Both the position numbers and the translations under genes were made by a program. A DNA stretch of 64,000 nt, from contig NZ_WPYP01000013.1 in assembly GCF_013030985.1 (NCBI RefSeq), positions 1 to 64,000 on the forward strand, written 5' to 3'. The stretch is from Ruegeria arenilitoris (GTDB lineage: Bacteria > Pseudomonadota > Alphaproteobacteria > Rhodobacterales > Rhodobacteraceae). The notes below the pieces were generated by a model. The model was not told the origin of the DNA. It did not search any database and was given only the letters and a program-made list of their open reading frames with translations. Below, in pieces: positions 54,352 through 62,554 of this stretch (the stretch's first letter is position 1; the number at the start of each line of letters is the position of its first letter).

Positions 54352-55143
54352 TCAATTATTCCAGGCGCCATCGCAGATCAATTTCAACGTGCCAAAAACA
54401 TCCGGAGTCCCTGCGATCACGCGACCACCGTCTCGGATCATGCTTTCCGCGTCTTGATCCTCAATCTCACCACCGGCTTCTGCAATCATCAACTGCCCTG
54501 CAAGGCAGTCCCAGGCGTTCATGTGCTCTTCAATGTATCCCAGAAGACGTCCCGCTGCGACATAAGCCAGCGATAGAGCACCGCTTGCGTTGCGATGATA
54601 GAGAGCTCCGCCTTCGACAAGAGCTGCAATCACCGGAATGACATTAGATGCTTCAACCCGGTTTGAATAACCAACTGAGACGGTTCCACTTGCTAGTTCC
54701 ACATCCGAGGCAACCTGAATGGATTGCCCGTTCAGAGTGACACCTTCGCCTCGCACGGCAACGTAAGTTTCATCAACGTTGGGCTCGTAAATCACACCGA
54801 GTTGTGTCTGACGGTTGGAAACGCCCGCTAAGACAATCGTCCATGCCGGAATACCGTTTACGAAGTTCGTTGTTCCATCAATCGGATCGATCACCCAGTC
54901 AAATCCGCTAGAGCCAGCCTTTGCTTCGTGTTCTTCGCCGTATATCCCATCATCGGGAAATGAATTAGTGATCCTTTCGCGAATAAACGTCTCGACGTTG
55001 CGATCCGCCTCGCTAACCCAGTCCTGCGTGCCTTTTTGATCAATGACCAAGGTGTCTCTGTTGGTAAAGTATTCTAGCGCCAGCGCACCTGCTTCTTTGG
55101 CTGTCGCGACAGCAAAGTTTTTTCGGTCAGTGATATTATCCAT
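54352..55143 (-). CDS. Inositol monophosphatase-family phosphatase
   Basis: A 263-residue enzyme with the metal-binding motifs of the IMPase family: GEEH (about residue 69), WVIDPIDGTTNFVNG (about residues 83-97) and the C-terminal EHMNAWDCLAG (about residue 207). These enzymes remove phosphate from inositol phosphate, fructose bisphosphate, histidinol phosphate or other small alcohols. It is convergent with the broken phosphatase and the AfuABC operon. A role in dephosphorylating the imported compound is inferred from position only. Confidence 0.9.
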   Translation of the reverse strand: MDNITDRKNFAVATAKEAGALALEYFTNRDTLVIDQKGTQDWVSEADRNVETFIRERITNSFPDDGIYGEEHEAKAGSSGFDWVIDPIDGTTNFVNGIPAWTIVLAGVSNRQTQLGVIYEPNVDETYVAVRGEGVTLNGQSIQVASDVELASGTVSVGYSNRVEASNVIPVIAALVEGGALYHRNASGALSLAYVAAGRLLGYIEEHMNAWDCLAGQLMIAEAGGEIEDQDAESMIRDGGRVIAGTPDVFGTLKLICDGAWNN

Positions 55144-55444
55144 CGGTCCGCCTCCTACCTGCTAATTGCTACGTCACCAGTAGGGACTAGACCGCCTGAA
55201 AACAAAAGTTTTGTCGGTTCAAAATGTGAATTCTTCGAGTCGGCTGAGTTTCACTTAAATAAAATGAGCTCATTGAGGCACCTGTTCAATAACAGCTATG
55301 GGTTCGCAATTTTTCTGCGGTGGAGGCAAAAAACTACGATCCTGAACTGGCCTCCATCCTCGACTTTAAGGCACGCTGCACTGCAGAGTAACGTGATGTG
55401 ACGCCCGTCTGCTTTGAACCGTCCACAAAGTCGGCCCCTAGCGA
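55144..55444. other. Intergenic, probable promoter of the IMPase-like gene
   Basis: About 300 bases with an AT-rich section near 55200-55290 and no supportable gene. The IMPase-like promoter should lie here. Confidence 0.45.
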
Positions 55445-55990
55445 CTAGATTTCGATGGCTTCTGCGATGGCCAACGCGTCTTCGAGTTCAACACCCAAAT
55501 AACGAACCGTGCTATCCTTCCTAGTATGGCCGGACAAGAGTTGGACTGCACGCAAATTGCCTGTCTTCTTGTAGATTTGCGTTACCTTTATGCGGCGCAT
55601 CGAGTGTGTGCCATGGGCACTAGCTTCAAGACCGATTGATGTGACCCAATCTCTAACGATCCGCGCATATTGGCGGGTCGAAATGTGCGGCCGCTCATGA
55701 AATCAACCTGGCCACAGGTTTTCTGACCCGACCATGAATTCGTCTTCCATCCACCTCTCAATCGAAGCGCGGATGCCGTGACGTCGATGACTTTCATCTT
55801 CACCAGATCACAACCGCGAAGCTTGCTACCGATAGCCATGTTGAAGAGTGCCAGGTCCCGATGGTCACGGCCAGTTCAAGCCGAACTCTGATCGCCCAGA
55901 CGTGCATTGGTTTCAGTGGCTGCTTCTGACCAACTGTGCGACCCTTGTTCCAGGCGGGGCGAAGCGCACGAATGGCAGGTAAGTTTGGTG
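55445..55990 (-). pseudogene. Tyrosine recombinase (integrase) relic
   Basis: The last 85 or so codons (55445-55700) are intact: HISTRQYARIVRDWVTSIGL, GTHSMRRIKVTQIYKKTGNL and SGHTRKDSTVRYLGVELEDA carry the catalytic Arg (HSMRR), the His of GHT and the Tyr nucleophile (VRYLGVE). Further upstream the frame is lost; a separate piece (TGRDHRDLALFNMAIGSKLR and GCDLVKMKV, near 55770-55880) matches the start of the catalytic domain in this short alphaproteobacterial integrase group, and the part between is scrambled. It is inactive. Confidence 0.82.
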
Positions 55991-56407
55991 TGCCCGTGAC
56001 TGATCCTCTGATCCGCCATGCCCTCCCAAAACGATAACCCGACGTTGACGCAGGTTTATTTCCCATGATGCTGCGTTGCGTTTGAATGTCCCCAGTCGGG
56101 GAGAAACAGCTATTCCTGTGAGATCAATTCACTCGCAAATTATGCGGTCACGAATACAGATTATGTCGTTATCCTTTTGCGATACCGCATAAAATCGAGC
56201 AATCAGCGTCCGGTGAAACTAGAGCGGTGCAATCCGGTCCTCACTTCCTGCCAAAAGTGTCAAACAGTTGAATTGGATAGCTGCCGTCGGCCCGCACCAT
56301 TGCCTTTTGGAAACAAAAGTTCAAAAGGGCATTCCATGAGTGAGTGGAGCCGACGGCAACAGGCTGGAAAAACGCCTGATGGGTTTTTTATGGTGTTTAT
56401 GCTGCTC
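55991..56407. other. Intergenic between the integrase relic and autotransporter
   Basis: About 415 bases without a supportable gene. It holds the TTATGCGGT cluster and a weak hairpin (CAGGC/GCCTG) just after the autotransporter stop. Confidence 0.5.
56140..56192. repeat. TTATGCGGT repeats and dyad near the integrase relic
   Basis: TTATGCGGT (56140-56148) and ACCGCATAA (56184-56192) form a perfect 9-base inverted repeat 35 bases apart. A looser direct copy, TTATGTCGTTATC, begins at 56161, and the right arm reads GATACCGCATAA. This cluster lies 150 bases upstream of the integrase relic and could be a recombinase binding or attachment region. Confidence 0.45.
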
Positions 56408-59400
56408 TCAGAAGGACCATTGCAGGCCGGCTTTGACAAACGGGCCCTGGGCATCGCTACCGATTTCCTGCTCCGCGTTCACTTCCAGCTTCAAGCCAGA
56501 GTCAAAACGACTTTCATAGCCAATCAGAACACTTCCGCCGGTAAAGTCCGTGCTTGGGAACACCAGAGAGTTCGTCGTCGAGAACACAGTCACATCAGCT
56601 GATGACTGACCCAGATCACGCCGCAAGACACCGCTGACTTGGCCGATTAACGCACCGCCTCTGCCCACGGATTTCTCGGCCTCGATCCCAAGCCGGGCTT
56701 CGATAACCTCGGTGGTCGCGTCGCCGATCGTCGCATTCGCGAATGAGTCGGTTTCGGTGTAGCCATCATCGTCCTGCCGTGTGTAGCGAACGTTACCAAA
56801 GCCCAATAGCTCGAAGTCACTTTGCAAATCGAAAGATCGTTCGACGCCAATGCTCAACGTATACAGGGTCGAGTCATAGTCCCCTTTGGCATCCGGGCTG
56901 CCAGTGATCTCTCGGGTCTTGTCATTCGACAGGAAGCCCACACCCAGATCCGCCTCAACCGTATAGGCGCCGAACTGGCGTCCAGCGGCGAGACTCAGAT
57001 AAACGGCGTTGGTATCGAATGAGGTCGTGTCACTGTCCCCGTCGGCAGTGAACACCCCGATACCAAAGGCCAGAGCCGTCCCGTTGTCCAATTGGCCCGA
57101 GAAACCAAAGCTGCCGTTCAGGATGTCGACATCGGTATCGGACCCGCCGGGTTGATCGAACTGTTTCGCTTGCGCGTCGACCATCGCGTAGGGGCGGAAC
57201 GCATTCACGAAGCTGTCCCGGAAAGCAAACCCACGCGAGACCTGCGCCGGTGCGCTGTAACCCAGTGCCTGACCGGCGCTGCCGACCACCGCGCCGTAGG
57301 TCGCGATGACGTCTCCCGGTATAAACACATCCGCAGAGTCAACGGTTGCATAGACCGGGTTGGAGCCACCTTCGTCCCCAACAAACCAAGCGGAACCGTC
57401 ATCTGAAACTGTCGTCGTAAAGGTGCCTACATCGGTGTCTGCGTCCTCAAAGAAGAACACGCTGCTGCCGCCGCGCGCGTCGAGGTTCACATCGTGCCCC
57501 GCCACCCGCATGGTGCCGGTCACCCGGTCCTCGGTGTCGACATTCAACGTACCGCTGCCACTTTCCAGATAGATGGCATAGGCGTCACCACTGCCAGACG
57601 TGGCCGAGATTGTGCCCACATCCGTGATCACGCCGTCGAAGTTGTCGATACGGATACCAAAGGCCTCCGCCCCCACACCGGATGCTGTCGCGCTGATCGT
57701 CCCACTGTTGGTGATTGCGCCAGATGTTTCGCCGATGAAGACCCCAGTTGCGACGGTGGATGCCGTGCTGGAACGCGCATTCGTCGCGTCGGCCCGGATT
57801 GTGCCGCTGTTGGTGAAATCCCCGTCAAACGCACCAAAAAGGTTTATACCCGTTGCGTTCATGAAGGAACCGTCGCCTTCGACGCTCGCTACAAGCGTGC
57901 CAGAGTTTTCGACGTTGCCGGTTAGCGTACCTATGAAGATCGCAGCAGCACTTGCCCCGGTGCCGCTGTCAAGGTTTTCTGCAGTTACGCTTATTGACCC
58001 TGAATTGATCAGATCGCCGACGAAGCTGTTGGCCACTGTCACTCCATAGGCAAAGACCGACGACCCCCCATCAGCAAAGGCCGAGATCGTACCACTGTTG
58101 GACAACGTGCCGCTCACATCACCGCTTACGTTAATGCCAACTGCAGTTGCGCTGCCGATCTGGTTGCCGGTGACGACCGCGTCGATGGTACCGGTGTTCT
58201 GAATGTCCGAGTCAACGTCGCGGCGGACAAATATCCCCGTAGCGGTGGCGTTCAATCCACCTTCATTCTCGACGCGGCTCAGGATCGATCCGGTGTTGAG
58301 GATGCCACCACCTGCACCCAGGTTCTCACGTATCGCGAGTCCGTACGCATTTGCAGAATCTGCGCTGCCGGTGATGTTTGCCACAATTGATCCGGAGTTT
58401 TCGAACGAACCGTTCAGATCACCCTCAAGGTAATAGCCCCCGACTGTCGCATCTAAATCCCCGTCGCCTTGTACGTGAACCGATCCACTGTTGGTAATGT
58501 CGCCAGTAAAGCCTTCATCGACATACAAGCCATAGGCTTCGGCCTCGCCGGAACGAGAAGTCGCGCCAACCGATATCAAGCCCGAGTTCTCGAAATTCCC
58601 ACTCAACTGTCCGCCAATGTGAAATCCTGACGCGCCAGCTACGACTTCACCATCGGAAAGGGCACTGATCGTGCCACTATTGGAGATACTTCCAGTCATA
58701 TCTCCGTCGACGACAAGACCATCAGCAAACGCCAGTCCGATAGCATTTGAAGTACCGTTGTCAGCAAATGATTTTGTGGAAATCGAGCCTGAGTTCGAGA
58801 AATTCCCGTCGAAATCCGCGTCAAAGTAAAACCCGGCGGCTCCTGCCATTGCGAAATGCCCATCCGTATCCAGCCCCAGATTTTTGGCTACGGCACCGGT
58901 CATGATCGAGCCCGAGTTCGAAACATCGCCGGTTACATCGTCATCGACATACAGGCCATACCCCCTGGCATCGTCCGTCTGGTCCGTGACGACGGTGGTT
59001 ATAGATCCGGAGTTGGCGAAACTGCCGTTGAGAATATCGTCGATGTAGTAGCCCCCAGCGGTCGCATCTGTTGAGCCATCAGCCTGAACGTAAACCGAAC
59101 CGCTGTTACGAATGTCACCGACCATCTCGCTATCGACATAAAGACCATAAGCCTCGGCTTCATCCCCCGTCACATCTGTGGCTACGGCGGAGATGCTACC
59201 CGAATTGGTGAAGTTACCATCGAAATCACCGTTGAGGTAAAAACCTGCAGCAGTCGCCGAGGTTGCATTTTCAGCCCGCACTTCGACACTGCCGTTGTTA
59301 GTGACATTACCTGCCGTGTCGTCACTGACATACAATCCGTAAGCTTCGGCATCGTCTACCAGCGAATTCGCGGTCGCTGTGATCGAACCGGAATTCAAAA

Positions 59401-60781
59401 AGTCCCCGTTCAGGTCATCGCGAGCATAGAAGCCATAAGCCTCTGCATCGCGGCCTAAGGAATTTGCGGTCACTGTGATTGAGCCAGAATTCGAAAGATC
59501 TCCGGTCACCTCGTTGAAAATGTAAAAGGCATAAGCCTCGGCGTCGTCATCCTCAGCAAAGGCTGACACCGAAATCGAGCCGGAATTCAGGAAGTTACCG
59601 TTTAGTTCATCCTGGAGATGGAAGCCCGAGGCTATTGCGCTTCCACTGCTGACGGCAGTGGCTTCGGCAACGACTGATCCGCTGTTTTCAAGATTTCCCT
59701 GGACCGTCCCGTCAGAATAAACTGCGGCTGCGCCCGGAATGCGCACGAACGGCGGAAACGACACATCGTCTTCAATCAAATCGCGTGAGATCGCGGTAAG
59801 GGTTCCGGTATTGGTAAAGTTGCCCGTCAGGTCGCTTGCAAGCAGGAACGCATAAGCCGTCGCCGAGGTTATTGCGCTGGCATTCGCTGAAACGGAGCCT
59901 CCGTTGGTGATGTTTCCAGTCACATCGCCGTCGATACGCACGCCGACGGCCCGTGCCTCGCTGCCATTTTCCGTAGCAATTGCCTGAATCGTTCCGGAAT
60001 TGTTTATGTTTCCGTTCAACGCGTCATTGAATTCAATACCCGTCGCAAACAGGGATGAAGCGTTTTCGGCCGTGGCTCTTACTGTCCCGTTGTTGGTGAC
60101 GCTGGTATCAACATCGTTGTCAAAATAAAGACCGGTCGCGATTGCTCTACTGGTAGATCCCGCACTGGCTTTTGCCGAGATAACACCAGAATTCCGGATG
60201 GTCGCAGTAGCCTCGACGTCGCCATCAAAATCTATGCCAAAGGCAAGCGCCCTCCCGCTGGAGCTATTGTCCGAGTTGACTGTGATCGTACCCGTGTTGA
60301 CGATGCTGCCGGCGACTTGCCCGTCCAGGAAAAAGCCTGTCCCTGCAAGAAAGCTCGATCCGCTCACATTGATGCCGATCGTACCGTTATTCACGATCTG
60401 GCCAGATTCCTCCAGATCGCCATTCAAAAACAAGCCTAACCCAACCCGGTCGGCTGCCGATGGTCCCGAGATCGTGCCATCGTTCGTGAACGTACTGGAG
60501 TAGTCGTCTGTAATTACCACCGCATAGCCGGCGCTTGTCGTCAGATTGACGGAACCAGTAGTAGTGATCGTATGATCCACGTCGGTATTGAATACAGCCT
60601 GCGTATTCTGCGGAGAAGAAATGACATCCGCTGTGGCCATCCCGACCGACAACGCCGCCACTGACACAGACGCCAGGAACAGCGAAGGCGCCATGCTCGC
60701 CACTGTCCCCTTCCATTTCACTACCCGACCGCCACGGATCACGTGAGTATTCACGTGTTTCCCAAGTTTTTTATTATTCAC
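56408..60781 (-). CDS. Repeat-rich autotransporter (type V secretion)
   Basis: A 1457-residue protein with a GTG start at 60781 behind GAGGGGA. Residues 1-51 form an extended signal peptide (basic start, then SMAPSLFLASVSVAALSVGM). Residues about 60-1150 are a passenger of about 30 degenerate units, each 30-45 residues long and centred on G(N/D)xxNSG(S/T)I, many followed by EAYGLYVDD-like stretches; this is a beta-helix. Residues about 1190-1457 are the outer-membrane barrel ending in the usual aromatic (LQWSF). It is probably a surface adhesin. No proteolytic triad was seen. Single gene with long gaps on both sides. Confidence 0.9.
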   Translation of the reverse strand: MNNKKLGKHVNTHVIRGGRVVKWKGTVASMAPSLFLASVSVAALSVGMATADVISSPQNTQAVFNTDVDHTITTTGSVNLTTSAGYAVVITDDYSSTFTNDGTISGPSAADRVGLGLFLNGDLEESGQIVNNGTIGINVSGSSFLAGTGFFLDGQVAGSIVNTGTITVNSDNSSSGRALAFGIDFDGDVEATATIRNSGVISAKASAGSTSRAIATGLYFDNDVDTSVTNNGTVRATAENASSLFATGIEFNDALNGNINNSGTIQAIATENGSEARAVGVRIDGDVTGNITNGGSVSANASAITSATAYAFLLASDLTGNFTNTGTLTAISRDLIEDDVSFPPFVRIPGAAAVYSDGTVQGNLENSGSVVAEATAVSSGSAIASGFHLQDELNGNFLNSGSISVSAFAEDDDAEAYAFYIFNEVTGDLSNSGSITVTANSLGRDAEAYGFYARDDLNGDFLNSGSITATANSLVDDAEAYGLYVSDDTAGNVTNNGSVEVRAENATSATAAGFYLNGDFDGNFTNSGSISAVATDVTGDEAEAYGLYVDSEMVGDIRNSGSVYVQADGSTDATAGGYYIDDILNGSFANSGSITTVVTDQTDDARGYGLYVDDDVTGDVSNSGSIMTGAVAKNLGLDTDGHFAMAGAAGFYFDADFDGNFSNSGSISTKSFADNGTSNAIGLAFADGLVVDGDMTGSISNSGTISALSDGEVVAGASGFHIGGQLSGNFENSGLISVGATSRSGEAEAYGLYVDEGFTGDITNSGSVHVQGDGDLDATVGGYYLEGDLNGSFENSGSIVANITGSADSANAYGLAIRENLGAGGGILNTGSILSRVENEGGLNATATGIFVRRDVDSDIQNTGTIDAVVTGNQIGSATAVGINVSGDVSGTLSNSGTISAFADGGSSVFAYGVTVANSFVGDLINSGSISVTAENLDSGTGASAAAIFIGTLTGNVENSGTLVASVEGDGSFMNATGINLFGAFDGDFTNSGTIRADATNARSSTASTVATGVFIGETSGAITNSGTISATASGVGAEAFGIRIDNFDGVITDVGTISATSGSGDAYAIYLESGSGTLNVDTEDRVTGTMRVAGHDVNLDARGGSSVFFFEDADTDVGTFTTTVSDDGSAWFVGDEGGSNPVYATVDSADVFIPGDVIATYGAVVGSAGQALGYSAPAQVSRGFAFRDSFVNAFRPYAMVDAQAKQFDQPGGSDTDVDILNGSFGFSGQLDNGTALAFGIGVFTADGDSDTTSFDTNAVYLSLAAGRQFGAYTVEADLGVGFLSNDKTREITGSPDAKGDYDSTLYTLSIGVERSFDLQSDFELLGFGNVRYTRQDDDGYTETDSFANATIGDATTEVIEARLGIEAEKSVGRGGALIGQVSGVLRRDLGQSSADVTVFSTTNSLVFPSTDFTGGSVLIGYESRFDSGLKLEVNAEQEIGSDAQGPFVKAGLQWSF

Positions 60782-61459
60782 CGACCGATCCCCTCGGAGC
60801 TTTATTTTTCGTTTTCCCGGTCATCGAGCCTGTTCACCCAGACCGGCACCACCCACAAAACCGTCTTGCCCCCGTAAGTCGGTGAGGCCGAAGTCATAGA
60901 TCGAAATTATCGTATGTCTGCGACCACCTTTGCCTGTGCCCGCAGATACATTTTGAACGATCGTCGCGCACTAAGTAGCCCGAGCGTTGTACTCCTGCAG
61001 CGCCCCGTTAATCTTCACGCACAAATCCCATTTTCCTAACTGGAAGTTGAGTTTCCGTGTGAAATCACACGAGAATTACACCTAAACGGCGAAATAGAAC
61101 GGCGTGAGGTTGTACAGTATGAACTTTGACACCTATTCGATCAGCTATGATCTTGTTGAGCTTGGCCATTAATACAAAAACGGCACCCGCATCATGGATT
61201 ACTGGCGTGATGTCCTGCCGGAAGGTGCTTTCCACAAAAGCAGGCGTGCCAGCTCGCTCCGCTGGCTGATTTGATTGAAGTAGATCCGGAGTAAGAGCCA
61301 CCCTGTCATTTCAGAGTGTTGTCCATTGAGTGACTTGGCAAAAACAGACCGGGCTGTATCTGGAGGAAAAGCTCGGGCAATTGGTGATCAAGCTACAACT
61401 TTTTCCGTTTCACGATGCAAAGCGGACATCGCCGATGCTACCATGAGCGGCGGTTTAGG
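60782..61459. other. Long intergenic with a small plus-strand fragment
   Basis: About 680 bases upstream of the autotransporter. Near 61120-61275 a plus-strand reading MNFDTYSISYDLVELGH, stop, YKNGTRIMDYWRDVLPEGAF looks like part of a once-coding sequence, but I do not recognise it. No intact gene can be supported; the autotransporter promoter should lie near its start. Confidence 0.45.
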
Positions 61460-62246
61460 TCATATTGACAAATGGCGGATCCAGAGGCGGATCGAAGAGA
61501 TATTTACGACGCCGAAGTAGCTTTCGGCTGTCTTGTCATAGCGAGTTGCCACACCGCGGGCATTCTTCAGTTTGTTGAAGCATCTCTCGACCAGGTTTCT
61601 CAGCCAGTAGAGAGGCCAATCCAACCCAACGCGCCTCTTTCGGGACTTTCGCATTGGGATCACCGGTCGAATGCCCCGGCTGTGCAGTTCGGCGCGAATA
61701 CGGTCGGCATCGTAACCTTTGTCGGCTAGCAGCACGATCGGCTCCGGCAGGTTGTTGTCCATGACCCGATCAAAGCCGAGATAGTCGGATGTCTGGCCGG
61801 GTGTAATGTCTGTTCTCATCGGCAGCCTGGCGGCATTTACCCGAAGGTGGATCTTGGTCGTGGAGCCGCCTTTTGAGCGGCCAAAACCCTGTCGCGGAGT
61901 CCCCCTTTTGCGCCCGCTGCCTGATGATGGGCATGAACCACAATGCTGTCGACCATTTGAAGGGCGTCGAGAACAATCCTGCTCTCGGTCAGGGCTTCCA
62001 GGATCTGTTCCCAGAGCCCCGCGAGTGTCCAGCGCCGGAACTGTCAGTAGACACTCGACCACTTCCCAAACTCGTCAGGCAAGTCTCGCTATGGTCACCT
62101 GTGCGTGCAATACAGAAAACACCATCTAGAACAAGGCGGTGATTGGTCGGTTTGCGCCCATTCGGGGAACGGACCGAAAGGATAAACCGTTCAAAGAATG
62201 CCCGCACCTCGTCCGACATTAGGTTTCGTGCCAAGCTGGTCTCCAT
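61460..62246 (-). pseudogene. IS5-family transposase relic (different subgroup)
   Basis: Minus-strand pieces cover a whole IS5-type transposase: MSDEVRAFFERFILSVRSPN and KPTNHRLVLDGVFCIARTG; then in another frame RDLPDEFGKWSSVY, stop, QFRRWTLAGLWEQILEAL and LQMVDSIVVHAHHQAAGAKG; then GFGRSKGGSTTKIHLRVNAA to LLADKGYDADRIRAELHSRG and NLVERCFNKLKNARGVATRY, ending near 61463. The shift around GRSKGG may be the programmed one of this group, but the earlier shift and the stop (TGA where Trp is expected) inactivate it. It differs in sequence from the relics at 7 and 37 kb. Confidence 0.88.
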
Positions 62247-62554
62247 TGCAGATACCGGCTTGAATCACGAGCAGCGGGCGCAGTGAGCCCCTTTTTTGTC
62301 AACACGATCTAGCTGAGACTGGTTTGAATTTGTCTGACAGCACTGACAGGTCAAATTGGTGGTCCGGTTTCAGATGATCGGGTCACTAGGGTTGTGTCGA
62401 GTGAGACCTAAGTCGCTCAGACCAAGGTATAATATCGAAACTTTGTTCTGCTTTCTATGTTTGGCCCAGCACCGGTCCGGTGCCTGAACCAATGAGGATT
62501 GAGGCCATGGGATTCGCTGCATTTCTTGAAACTCTTTTTAAGGGGAGGAATGGC
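62247..62554. promoter_or_regulatory. Upstream region of the aldehyde dehydrogenase gene
   Basis: About 300 bases. It contains a TATAAT at 62428-62433 without a clear -35 box and a palindrome GCACCGG-T-CCGGTGC (62469-62483), which could be an operator. An in-frame ATG at 62492 would add 21 residues to the aldehyde dehydrogenase, but GGAGGAA sits before the ATG at 62555. Confidence 0.45.
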
